Source: Paratinospora sagittata
Taxonomy: Eukaryota > Streptophyta > Magnoliopsida > Ranunculales > Menispermaceae
Assembly (NCBI GenBank): GCA_035771175.1
Contig: CM069593.1
Location: forward strand, 48,710,054 to 48,774,053
Direction: 5' to 3'
Length of the DNA stretch: 64,000 nucleotides
Shown one piece after another: positions 46,620-56,929 of the stretch (position 1 is its first letter; every line of letters begins with the position of its first letter). The notes under the pieces are model-generated. The model saw only the letters and a list, made by a program, of their open reading frames with translations. It ran no database searches and had not been told where the DNA came from. The position numbers were made by a program, and so were the translations under genes.

Positions 46620-46800
46620 ATATGAAAATAAAAAATAACGCAATATGATATATGAAAATAAAAAAATAAAAAAAATAAAAGAGTCGGTCAGACAGGACTG
46701 GTCAGACATGACCGACTCTTACAAAAGAGGGTCTGCCGGCCATGACCGACTCTCCTGTAGCCTCGTAGGGCCGACCTCTTCGTGGGGCCTTTCCATGCAC
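46620..46800. mobile_element. Right part of foldback element, unit 2
   Basis: Matches the right arm and the following GGTCGGTCAGACAGGAC tract of the element at 37651-37960. The left arm and loop are missing, consistent with the deletion seen in unit 2. Confidence 0.55.
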
Positions 46801-47311
46801 GTGCGACCAAAATATTATTGAAAAACAAACGTGGTATATAGAAACTCAGAGACGTTAAACTGATCTAGAGAACTGAAAAAATTAACATAAAAAATAAAGT
46901 AATAAATAGACATCCTTCATGAGAGAGAGGACTAGATAGAGAAAAGGGAGAAAGGCACCTTGAAGTTATTTCACGAATTTCACGTACTCTCTCCCTCTCT
47001 TTACTATTCCTCAAATACATCCGTTAGCAACCCTTCCCAAACTAATAGGATACCGTAATTTATTTTGCCTTAGTTTAACGCAACCAAGTTTTCTTGAAAA
47101 AAAAAAACGCTACCAATTAGTTTTCTTGCAAAAACAGCCATCAAGTTTTATTTTTTGGTGGTTATTGTTGTAATACCAATTAATTTTTATATATAAGAAT
47201 TATAAATTCATTCGCACCTTTCTATATCAATTAATTTTTATTTTTTTTTATAAATGAAAACAAAAAATAATTATAGTAATACCAATATACAAATGAAATG
47301 TATATATATTA

Positions 47312-47541
47312 CCAAGCGTGGGTTGGTCTGCTGACACGAAAAGTGGACCTCAAGGTAAGTTGAGGGACTCAATCACGGGTTCGAGCCCTGTCTCGGCCAA
47401 ATTTTGAGTGTGAGAGACGCTTATAAACTCCTATAAAACTCTGAACTCCGGGAGGACTAGTCTCGACCCCGAACGATAGAAAGACACCTCTAAAGGGTTG
47501 AAAAACCAATAAACAAAAAAAAAAAGAAAAAGAAAAAGAAA
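47312..47541 (+). mobile_element. tRNA-derived SINE a, unit 2
   Basis: Counterpart of 38529-38760, B box GGGTTCGAGCCCTG, A-rich tail, same flanks. Confidence 0.86.
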
Positions 47542-47861
47542 AGTATATATATTAATATTTCATTAAAAAAAACTTAGATTTCAGTTTGTAAATAGCAAAA
47601 TTTATATACACAACCTAGTTTGTTAATATACAAACTAAATGGATATTAGCAACAGTTAATTTAACATGGATATTTGACCAAAATGGTTTAGTAGTAACAA
47701 TATCTAAATGCATACCACCTGATATTTGACCCAAAGATGATTTGAAAGAGTAATTAAATGATCACTACCGCAAGAAATCCTCTTAATCTCGACGTAACTA
47801 AAATATTGATGAAGAAAACAACTCACAGGAACGATGATCTTCTTCTTCTTCTTCTTCTTCT

Positions 47862-48403
47862 TGTGGGTCCACTCATGTGGTACACAAGTCAAAGTACGAG
47901 GGGACCACCCATCGAAAGTACGTGGGGACCACTCGCGTGGCAGACAAACCGAAAGCGGGTGGGGCCCACCCGCGTGGCAGACAATCTGAAAGTAAGTGGG
48001 GCCCACCAGCCGAAAGCGGGTGGGCCCACCCGCGTGGCAGACAATCCGAAAAGGGCGTGAGGCCCACCCGCCGAAAGTGCGTAGGGCCCACCCGCGTGGC
48101 AGACAAAAGCTTATTATTATAATATTAAATATATATTTATATTTATAATTACGTTTTTACCCCTTATTACACCTATAAATAGAGCTCAACTTCAGTTTTC
48201 AAAATTCATTCCTGAGAGTTAGAGAGTTCTATTCTGTAAGATCTACTTAAGAGATCTAATCTGTAAGTTTCACCTAAGGGTGTACTTTGTATTCTCTGAT
48301 AATACAAGTTTGTTGTCTCCCGTGGACGTAGGTAATTTGCCGAACCACGTTAAATCTGTTGTCTTGTTTTTCCTTTCATACTTTACCCCGATTTCGCACA
48401 ACA
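47862..48403 (+). mobile_element. Solo LTR with internal GC-rich minisatellite, private to unit 2
   Basis: 542 bp, starting TGTGGGTCC and ending GCACAACA, flanked by the 5-bp duplication CTTCT (47857-47861 and 48404-48408) inside a TTC microsatellite. Unit 1 has the uninterrupted microsatellite at about 39060-39092. The LTR has a TATA box CCTATAAATAGAGC near 48175 and the block CTCCCGTGGACGTAGGT followed by CCGAACCACGTT near its end, typical of plant LTR retrotransposons. Upstream of the TATA box lies a minisatellite (about 47865-48105). Confidence 0.9.
47865..48105. repeat. GC-rich minisatellite in LTR U3
   Basis: Several imperfect units built on CCCACCCGCGTGGCAGACAA and GAAAGYGGGTGGGGCCCA motifs, strongly GC-rich in an otherwise AT-rich region. 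Complementary GGGTGGGCCCACCC segments could fold. Confidence 0.88.
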
Positions 48404-49016
48404 CTTCTTCCACCTGGAAATGCCGCAATCAAAAGAAAAGTAGTAGCTACAGTTAGATGGTCTTATTATATATATACATGTATGTAGATTGCGTAATAAG
48501 CACCAAAAGAAAATATACATAGCGTTAGAGTTGGACCGGAACTAAAACTAAGTAGAAGTTATAAACCGGAACTAAAACTAAGTAGAAGTTATAAAGTACC
48601 GTACTCCACCCTTTTTGTGGCCAGATTTGCTCTTGCAAGGCTCATGCACACACCGTGCACGTGTGACCTATCCAAATAGTCCATTTGAAAAATGACAGTT
48701 TACATGTGTGCTACAATCTCTCTTTTTCTTTTTATCTCTAGGTAAGAGACGATATCGTCTCTAATGGGGTAACAATCATTCCCACTATCAAGTGACCGTA
48801 TAAGACTATCATACGTAGTTATACCCAAATATTATTGAAAGAAAAAATTTAAAAAAAAACGAGGTATATAGATACTCATAGACATAAAACTGATCAAGAG
48901 AACTGAAAAAACTAACAAAAAAAATAAAGTAATAAACAGACATCGATCTTGAGAGAGAGGACTAGCTTGAGAGAATAGAAAAAAACACTGAAAGTTACTT
49001 CAAGAATTGCATGAAC

Positions 49017-49835
49017 TGTCACGACGCCCCTGACGTAGACTGACGTCATGACAGACACAATATATTATATACTATACATATCCATATATAGTATACAATA
49101 CACTATCAACCTCAACGAATATTCACAACAATTCCCAATATACCACAAATCAAATCAAATCAAATATATATATAAATAATCATTCCACTCACATTCATTC
49201 CATTCATTCTATAAATTAAATTCTCACATGATAAATATCTATGATCATCTCATTCCATCATCCCAAGCATTATATAATATTACCACACAACCCATCTAGG
49301 TGATAGTATATCTATAGTATGTGATAATTATACATATCAAAATAACAAACATATAACATATTTCCTCCAAGCATACATACACATACCAGACGAAGGCTCA
49401 CGTGATTATCACTCACGAATTTTTCCTTTTCCCTTCGACTCAATACCTGAAATATTGGAGGAAATGGAGTGAGCAAACAACAACTCAGTGAATATAGTTC
49501 TTGACATGACAATCGCATGCATTTTAGGAAACATGGAATATCAAATCGATTTAAAACATTTTAAAAACACATATGCACCATTCATCAAAATAACTCAGTA
49601 CTGTTCGGTGAACAGTACTTCATTCCTCCTCTTCTTCTATACACGCAATCCACATGAGACATACACGTGTTGTAAATCGAGTTCTATTTAAAATCACATT
49701 CCGAACTCACTTTTGACATTGTCAAGTTCATTTGACACATGTACACATGGTTTTAAATATACTTATACGTATATTATACATCTCGATATACACGTACCTC
49801 AACGTATATATTTAATTAAAATTACAGGTGTTACA
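49017..49835 (-). mobile_element. Solo LTR of probable Ty3/gypsy type, private to unit 2
   Basis: 819 bp bounded by TGTAACACCTGT and CGTCGTGACA in its own (minus) orientation, with a 5-bp flanking near-duplication TGAAC / AGAAC (49012-49016 and 49836-49840). Unit 1 lacks it at the matching place (near 39675). The interior block CACTCCATTTCCTCCAATAT followed by TTCAGGTATTGAGTC resembles LTRs of chromovirus-type elements, from memory. Confidence 0.8.
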
Positions 49836-49943
49836 AGAACTCTCTCTCTCTATTTACTATTCCTCCTTAAATAGACGTGTTAGTGACCTTTTCCAAAAAT
49901 AATTATAGTAATACCAATATATAAATGAAATGCATATATATTA

Positions 49944-50161
49944 CCAATCGTGGGTTGGTCTGCTGGCACAGAGAACAGACCTTGAGGCAGGTTGAGGGAC
50001 CCGATCACGGATTCGAGTTCTGTCTCGGCCAAATCCTTGGTGGGAGAGGCGCCTATAAACCCCTGTAGAACCTCAAACTCTGGGAAGATTACTCTCGACC
50101 CGAAAGGTACGAGGACACCTCTAGGAGGTCGGAAAACCGATAAAAAAAAAAGAAAAAAAGA
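49944..50161 (+). mobile_element. tRNA-derived SINE b, unit 2
   Basis: Counterpart of 39777-39996, with B-box region GGATTCGAGTTCTG (one base changed) and A-rich tail; right flank AATGTATATATATTA at 50162-50176. Confidence 0.84.
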
Positions 50162-50569
50162 AATGTATATATATTAATATTTCATTAAAAAAAATTTAAT
50201 TTCAGTTTGTAAATAGAAAAATTTACATACACAAGCTAGTTTGTTAATATATAAATCTAATTAAGTACGTGGTTAGAAGAAAACTTAAAAAATAATGTAA
50301 AACAAGGTAGTAATTTACACCATTAAACTAATTTACATCAAATACAAACTTCTCGGAGTTTTTAAAATTTTTGAAATTAATTAACGTTAGAGCATGTATG
50401 AATTAAACATATATACACATTAAACTAATTTACTCCAAAATATGTGCGGTGGATAAATTAAAACATATAACAAAGATAATTAAAAAAAACCATTATCATT
50501 TCTAAAATACGATAATACATAAAATTATTTTACTAATTACACAAAAATAAATATTGTAAACTAATGCTT

Positions 50570-50685
50570 GAAAGGTTGTGCCCGAATCCTCGAATCTGGA
50601 AGGAATAGTCTTGTTTCAAAGGGGAGGAAGACACCTGTCGGATGTCAAATGCCTAAAAACTAGTACCAAAAAAAAAAAAAAAAAA
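50570..50685 (+). mobile_element. Truncated SINE-like tail, unit 2
   Basis: Counterpart of 40412-40512, ending in a longer poly(A) run. Confidence 0.48.
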
Positions 50686-51069
50686 GGTTGTGCTTTTGTT
50701 AACTTTTCCCTTATGGGTAACACCAAAAAAAAATCAATAACCTAAAAGACCCATACAGATCTTTGAAGAGATTGGCCGCCATGCCCCAAACGAGACCTAA
50801 CAAGCAACGGCTAGCGTGAAAGCCGTTGCGCTAACGCCCCTATTCGAGTAAGGCGTTTTCTTGCTACTAGCGATCTAAATGTTTATTTTACAGATTCGGA
50901 ATGAGAAATTGTCATCCCATTCAATCCGATTGGGATGCCCTGCAATTTTAGAGAGATGCGAAAGCGAAAGTCTATGGGGTCGCTTTTGTAACTGGATAAC
51001 CAGCACCTGTTAAACAGGTTGGTGAACAATCCCCTTATTCCGGTCTTGAACGGCACCTCCCTACTGATG

Positions 51070-51360
51070 ACCGATATTTTCCTTTTTTATTATTATTATC
51101 ACATACCATATTGTATTGGAATACATTTCGGGATAATTTTGACACTTTTTCATCCATTTCGGGCTAATTTGGAGAGAGGGACACCGTTCTCCACTTATTA
51201 CTCTTGTGTGAAGTACGGATGGAGTATGACACCCCACCGCCCAAATGAGCTTGGACTGAGTGTAAACTTGATAAAATTGTCATAAAATACATTTTAATGC
51301 AATATGGTATATGAAAATAAAAAAAAATAAAGGAAATAAAAGAGTCGGTCAGATAGTACG
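51070..51360. mobile_element. Foldback element at the right end of unit 2
   Basis: Arms at 51098-51144 and 51270-51313 with the same loop family as 37651-37960. Homology of unit 2 to the organelle-like block stops where this element starts (GATGACCGATATTTTCC). Confidence 0.62.
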
Positions 51361-52127
51361 GACCCTTACCAAGGAGGGTCAACCGGCCATGCCCGACCCT
51401 CCTGTACGAGGTCAACCTCTTTATAACGATTTTTTTTAAAAAAATGTCAATTCAATAATTTTAGTTGGAGGTTTTTAAGAAATTATATAAAATAGGTGGA
51501 GTGGAGTATAAATAGTCTATTAATGGGATCTATCTAACTCTCTCATATAAATCTTAATATTTTATTAAAAATAAAATTATTTTTAATACACTAAAAGTAA
51601 TTTATTAACTTGGTTAACGATATCAAGTTTTCTTGATAATAAAAAACGTTTTCTCGACAAAAAAACGCTACCAACTTTTTTTCTTTTTTCTTTTTTGAAA
51701 GAACGTTTGCAACTACCCCTCGCGCAAGAATATGGGAAAAAAGTTACTAATTCAATTAATTATGTAACAAGTCTTATAATTAAAGTCATTCTCACCTTTA
51801 TATATCAATTAATTAAAATATATTTATATTTTTTATAAACAAAAAATAATGATAGTAGTGCCAGTGAACAAATTAAATATATTAATATTTTAGTTAAAAA
51901 TGTAGATTTCAATTAATAAATGGCAAAAATGTACGTAAACAAACAAATTTCTTATGCCCTGTTTAATACTTTATAAATTTGTATTTCTTCTTCAAGTTTG
52001 TGTTAATTGTAGAATAATGGATTATGAAGAAAATATTATATTATGGATTATAATAATTAATCGAAGTGTCTTAAAAAAGAAAATACGATGAAAGGAACAA
52101 ATTAATTAGAGAGGAGAAGAGAAAACT
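51361..52127. other. Gene-free spacer with a decayed third module
   Basis: 51612-51730 (ATATCAAGTTTTCTTGATAA, CTACCCCTCGCGCAAGAATA) resembles the edge of the module at 35510-35670, so a further, more diverged partial copy of the repeated region may lie here. No gene seen. Confidence 0.5.
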
Positions 52128-52136
52128 AAAAGAGAC

Positions 52137-52521
52137 TAGGAGTGTCATCGTTTCAGTTTAAATCAGTTAATTTAGTGCTTAAATTAAAATCGAACCGCTT
52201 ACTTGATCGAACCGAATGAAGTCAATTTAGGTTAATCGGTTTAGACATATAACCTCTAATAATATTTATTTTAAATATAAAGTAACAAAAATGTCTAATT
52301 TTTTCATTAATAACATACTTGTAATTATATAATCGGTAAATATTACAATATATTTGACGTAAATTATAGTTTTAACTTTTATTGGTTCGGTTCAGGTTAA
52401 TACGGTTATTAAATTATCAACCCACAACCCGAATCGATCATGTTAAAAATTGAACCGAATTGAATTGAATACATCGATTCGATTCAGTTTTACGATTTTA
52501 ACCAAACCATTGACACCCATA
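52137..52521. mobile_element. MITE with TAGGAGTGTCA inverted ends
   Basis: 385 bp. Left end TAGGAGTGTCATCG; the reverse complement of the right end is TATGGGTGTCAATGG. Flanked by a perfect 9-bp repeat AAAAGAGAC (52128-52136 and 52522-52530). The interior repeats CGGTTCGGTT/AACCGAAC motifs common in plant MITEs. Related in style to the element at 28265-28723. Confidence 0.8.
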
Positions 52522-52530
52522 AAAAGAGAC

Positions 52531-53908
52531 GCACCTGAAAGCTTTTCCAGGTTTGATATGCATGCAATCTTTCACTCTTTTAATTTTCACTTTAAATAGG
52601 CTCAGGGTACCAAACCTTATGGGTTAAGTAAGCTTATCAAATTACTATTTTACACAAAATAAAATTGCTATAGTCTAGCCTTCCTTTAACATTCAAAACG
52701 CGCGTCTTTTTGATAAAATAGAATAAATTAAAGTTTTGAGAGGCAATACTATTAAATTATATTTGGCAAAATAAAAAATAAAATATATTAACTATATGTA
52801 AGTATGTATATTTGCTGCAGCTGTTTTTCATGCTCTTAAGGCTCACCATTCAGGTCTGGATGAGTTTAAGCCTTACCATTGAAGACTGCAGAAAAATGTT
52901 AATATATATATATAATTTTGTAAAACAAACAATATGATATATAATAGTAATAACAATAATCAAGTTAAAAATATTATATTTATTTAATAAAATCTAGGTC
53001 TCAGTGGATAAATAGCAAAACTTGTTAATTTTTCCTATTATGAGGTTAAAGATATAGTGCCGTTCATTTTTTACATTCTTCTAAAAATCACCTTAAAAAT
53101 ATAATTATTATCATATTTTAAAATAAGTATAGCTTTAGTGATGAAGAGGGTAATATATAATATCACCAATCGAATTGGCTGAGTGGTAGGAATTGCGGAG
53201 TTTTTATCCATTGGTAGTGTGGCACGCCTTTATCTGAAGTAAAGCTTTTGTGTTGTAGTTATGTATAAAAATACTTACACTCTCATTAAATAACATGCCT
53301 TACTTAGGCTTATTTCAGGTTGATTAATCTTTATAGTGCATATAAGCTATCCTTAGGACACCAACTGATTTACCTCCAAAACAATATTAAAAAAGAAGAA
53401 ATTACCATAATAATCTATCCTTTTTCCATTGCTTTTGTGGTGGTTGCCTTCACTTTTAAGGTTTAAATTGATTATTTTTAATTTTTTCCTATTAAATATA
53501 ATATTTTACTTTTGTTGCCCCTCTTATATTTCCTTGAAAGATATAATATTTTTTACCAACAGATTAGTTTAGTAATTTAACTCATCGTCATGTGTAAAGG
53601 TTCGAATCATGTGTTAATCGTCCTTACTTGTCAAAATTAAAAAATGTCTCTTATTGGTAGGTGATCTGTAAATATTACTGTAAACCCTTTTTAAGGCCTG
53701 TGACATACTAATGGGCTGGTATTCCCTTACCTAAATTTTTTAATTAAAAAAAAAGATATAATATATTTCTTAAGAAAATAATAATACCAATAATCACTGC
53801 ATGTCCCGGAGCTAGTATAGATACAAATAATAAAATTATGGGATGGGTTTTTCTTGGACCTGCACCGCCGATATAGACACTCGGGTCAGATTCAGATTGA
53901 TAAAATTT
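52531..53908. other. Gene-free spacer
   Basis: AT-rich. Short tRNA-like traces (GGCTGAGTGGTAGGAA near 53177; AAGGTTCGAATCATG near 53597) suggest old SINE debris. No gene recognised. Confidence 0.5.
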
Positions 53909-53919
53909 TAGCCGTTGGA
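53909..53919 (-). promoter_or_regulatory. MSA element (distal), cyclin B promoter
   Basis: TCCAACGGCTA on the minus strand, an exact fit to the mitosis-specific activator consensus YCYAACGGYYA bound by three-repeat MYB factors (established for plant B-type cyclins). About 690 bp upstream of the start codon. Confidence 0.65.
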
Positions 53920-54270
53920 TATGAGCCATGACCTTTATAAAAGAAAACGTGGCTATTTTCGTTGAGTCCCACAAGTAAACATAATAGCCCACTGATCTAA
54001 TTGATAGAGTTTTTAGCCGTTCGATTTTCATCTAATGCATGATCATCACGACGATCGTAACCAAAAAATTAAAAAATCCAACGTTACAGCTAAATCAAGG
54101 TATTATTACATTGAAGCTAGTCTGACAATACTGACACGTGGAAGGAGCTTACGAGGGGATTACTAATACTGGTACACCTGGGTTGCAACGAAAGCTTTCC
54201 TTTTTCTTTTCTTGCCCCGGCTGCAACGGTAAAAATCTTAAAAACCAAAGGAATTTCGAGGCCTCTTTTT

Positions 54271-54281
54271 TGACCGTTAGA
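54271..54281 (-). promoter_or_regulatory. MSA element (middle), cyclin B promoter
   Basis: TCTAACGGTCA on the minus strand, an exact MSA consensus match, about 320 bp upstream of the start codon. Confidence 0.75.
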
Positions 54282-54291
54282 TTGTGGTAAA

Positions 54292-54302
54292 TCCAACGGC
54301 TA
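54292..54302 (+). promoter_or_regulatory. MSA element (proximal), cyclin B promoter
   Basis: TCCAACGGCTA on the plus strand, an exact MSA match 10 bp from the middle one and in opposite orientation. Further AACGG cores lie nearby (about 54223 and 54322) without full consensus. Confidence 0.78.
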
Positions 54303-54602
54303 TAATTTCAAAAGAATAAGACCGTTGTGGGGAGGCGACGCTTCCTCATTTTTAAAAAGGTGAGTTTCGGCTTCAGTTCTCGTATCTCACACATACATAC
54401 AACAAAGAAATCAAAGAAGAAGAAGAAGAAGAAGAAGAGAAGAAGAGAAGAGAGAGAGCGAGGTGTGGCGACTTCAAACATTGAAGAAGAAGAAGGAGAA
54501 GGGGAGACAACGAGAAGTAGTCGTCTTCAGATCTTTCTATCTTCGTTGTTTTTGACGATTGGAGGTGCTGTTTTTGGTCTTAATAGTAATCAGGATTCAG
54601 AA

Positions 54603-56929
54603 ATGGCTTCAAGACCCATTGTTCCACAGCAACCAAGAGGAGGTACCTGGGATAATGATCTTTAATTTTATTTTTTTTATTTTTTTTTCTGGGTCTTTTT
54701 CTGGATTTTGATCCATTTCAGATTCCAAATGGGTTTTCTTTTTTTATTGATGATCTGATGATCTTTTTGCTTGCAAGAGATTTCCATTCTTTTTTCTTCT
54801 TCTTGATCATTGTTTATTTATTTTTTTGGGTCTATTTTCATTTTTCTTTTATGGGTCGACCATGTTGTTTGATCTAATGGGATTCTTTGGGTTTTTTTTT
54901 TTTTTTTTTTTGAAATTTTTTCAGGGGAGGCAGCAGTTAATGGGGGAGGCAAGCAGAAGGTGAGCAAAGTGGGCGGGGGTAATAACCGGCGAGCTCTTGG
55001 CGATATCGGTAATCTGGTCACCGTTCGTGGCCCTGCCGGGGAAGGGAAGCCATTGCCGCAGATCAATCGCCCAGTAACAAGGTTTGGGCCCTTTTCTCAC
55101 CTCTTCTTCTTCCTTTTTAAATTTCTTTTCTTCTATCTCTATAAGCTAATTGAGTTTATGATTTCTGATTTTACAGGAGCTTTTGTGCTCAATTGCTGGC
55201 AAATGCACAGGCTGCAGATAAGAATAAGGTAACAAGAAATAAATGAATAAATCAATCACCTTTCCTTTAAACCCTCTGTGTTGTAAGCAAACTTTGGAAC
55301 TCATTTACATGTCTTAATTTGCAGAAGCAAGTTGCAGTTGTTGTTGATGAAGCAATTGTGGGGAAAGCTGAAGGGGTCCCAGGAAAAGCAGCAGCTCAGA
55401 AGAAGGTTACTGTTAAGCCAAAACCTGAAGCAGTAATTGAAATCAGCCCAGACACAGAAGAAGCTCCCAAGAAGGAGAAACCTAATTGTCAAAAGCGAGA
55501 AGGATCGTCCAGGAAGAAGGTCCAGACCCTTACAGCGATTCTAACGGCTAGAAGCAAGGTGATGTTTTGCTTGGATCCTCCTGTTCTTCATACCCTTTTA
55601 ATTAATTACCTTGAACATCATGACATAGTTTTGACCTCTTGACCCATCTCAGGCTGCCTGTGGCATAACTGATAAGCCGAAAGACCCTATCATCAACATT
55701 GATGCTGCGGATGTAGATAATCATTTGGCAGCAGTTGAGTATGTTGAAGACATGTACAAGTTCTACCGGCTTGCCGAGGTATAGTTCATCTTCAATATTA
55801 ACTCCAGTTCATCAATCTTTTTACATATGTACAGAAAGAATTGAAATGGGGGTAATTTGTAATGCAGACTTCAAGCAGAGTTCATGACTATATGGACTCG
55901 CAAACTGACATAAACGGGAAGATGAGAGCCATACTTGTAGACTGGTTAATAGAAGTTCATCACAAGTTTGAGCTCATGCCCGAAACTCTATATCTCACAA
56001 TCTACATAATTGATCGATATCTTTCTATTCAATCAGTACTCAAGAAGGAATTGCAGCTAGTAGGCATGGGGGCCATGCTTATAGCTTCCAAGTATGAAGA
56101 GATTTGGGCTCCTGAGGTATATCTAAACCTTGAATTCTAAACTGTGAAACAGATTCTTGAAGATTTGCATATCACATTTGATGAACTTGAAGATTTGCTT
56201 TTGTTTCCAATATTTGGGCACTAAACACATTTGATAAACTTGCAGGTGAACGACTTAGTTTGCATATCAGACAGGGCATACGGTAGAGAACAGGTATTGA
56301 TGATGGAGAAACTAATATTGGGAAAGCTCGAATGGAACTTAACAGTCCCTACGCCCTACGTATTCCTCGTGCGATTTATTAAGGCTGCAGTCTCTGATCA
56401 GGAGGTATAACTAGTAATCTATCTCCTTCTTGTTTGTTGAGTTCAGAAGAACAAGCACCAATCATAGAATTTCAAATGTGTGTTTAATTACTGCTTCTTG
56501 TGTTTTTATGTAGATGGAAAACTTAGTCTTCTTCCTGGCAGAGCTGGGCCTAATGCACTATGCAACAGTGATTTACTGTCCATCGATGGTGGCAGCTTCT
56601 GCAGTTTATGTTGCAAGAAGCGCACTGAACAAAACTCCTCTTTGGAATGAAACACTTAAGCTTCACACAGGATTCTCCGAGGCTCAGCTATTGTATGTTT
56701 TCTTGGATTTTTCTTGAGAAACTCCCTTGAATTGAACACAGTTGAATCTTTTATCTATATTAAGCTCTCTGTTGTCATTTTTTGTAACAGGGATTGTGCC
56801 AAGCTTTTGGTTAACTTTCACTTGGGAGCCGCAGAGAACAGGCTGCAGGTGGTGTACAGAAAGTACTCAAATCCTCAGCGTAATGCCGTTGCTTTACTTC
56901 CACCAGCCAAAAGCCTCTTGGCTGCTTGA
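54603..56929 (+). CDS. G2/mitotic-specific B1-type cyclin, 9 exons
   Basis: Activates cyclin-dependent kinase at G2/M. Exons: 54603-54642, 54925-55081, 55177-55228, 55325-55558, 55653-55778, 55868-56116, 56246-56404, 56514-56692 and 56791-56929, joining in phase to 444 residues, normal for CYCB1. The start [13 protein letters not shown] is the usual CYCB1 N-terminus. A destruction box RRALGDIGN (about residues 35-43) marks it for APC/C-dependent degradation. A lysine-rich linker follows. The first cyclin box begins about residue 200 with [33 protein letters not shown] and [21 protein letters not shown]; the second box has [25 protein letters not shown] and [11 protein letters not shown]. Upstream MSA elements predict M-phase transcription. 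An in-frame extension upstream of the ATG to 54327 lacks a supported ATG and is taken as leader. No lesion seen. Confidence 0.96.

Larger units (their letters stand above)
46176..49900. repeat. Promoter/leader-like modules upstream of copy 2
   Basis: Modules at about 46176-46470, 46830-47035 and 48860-49016, the last one split by a solo LTR and resuming at 49836-49900. The module matching 36606-36845 of unit 1 is absent because of the 2.2 kb deletion. Confidence 0.58.
41126..51073. repeat. Unit 2 of a large direct tandem duplication
   Basis: Homologous in order to unit 1. Private to unit 2: two solo LTRs (47862-48403, 49017-49835). Missing from unit 2: the 145-bp MITE and about 2.2 kb corresponding to 35670-37885. 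Exons and introns of the gene copy differ from copy 1 by only occasional substitutions and short indels, so the duplication is not ancient. Confidence 0.93.

Noticed and set aside
47758..48122. Overlapping ORFs rich in GGPT/RVADN repeats
   Set aside because: They are translations of the GC-rich minisatellite inside the solo LTR, not a gene.
53160..53610. tRNA-like A-box and B-box sequences that could be a tRNA gene
   Set aside because: The two boxes are about 400 bp apart and no cloverleaf can be drawn; probably SINE debris.
54327..54602. In-frame N-terminal extension of the cyclin
   Set aside because: It is lysine/arginine/glutamate repeat-like translation of a GAA-rich leader without a supported ATG; cyclin B1 proteins begin at MASRP.
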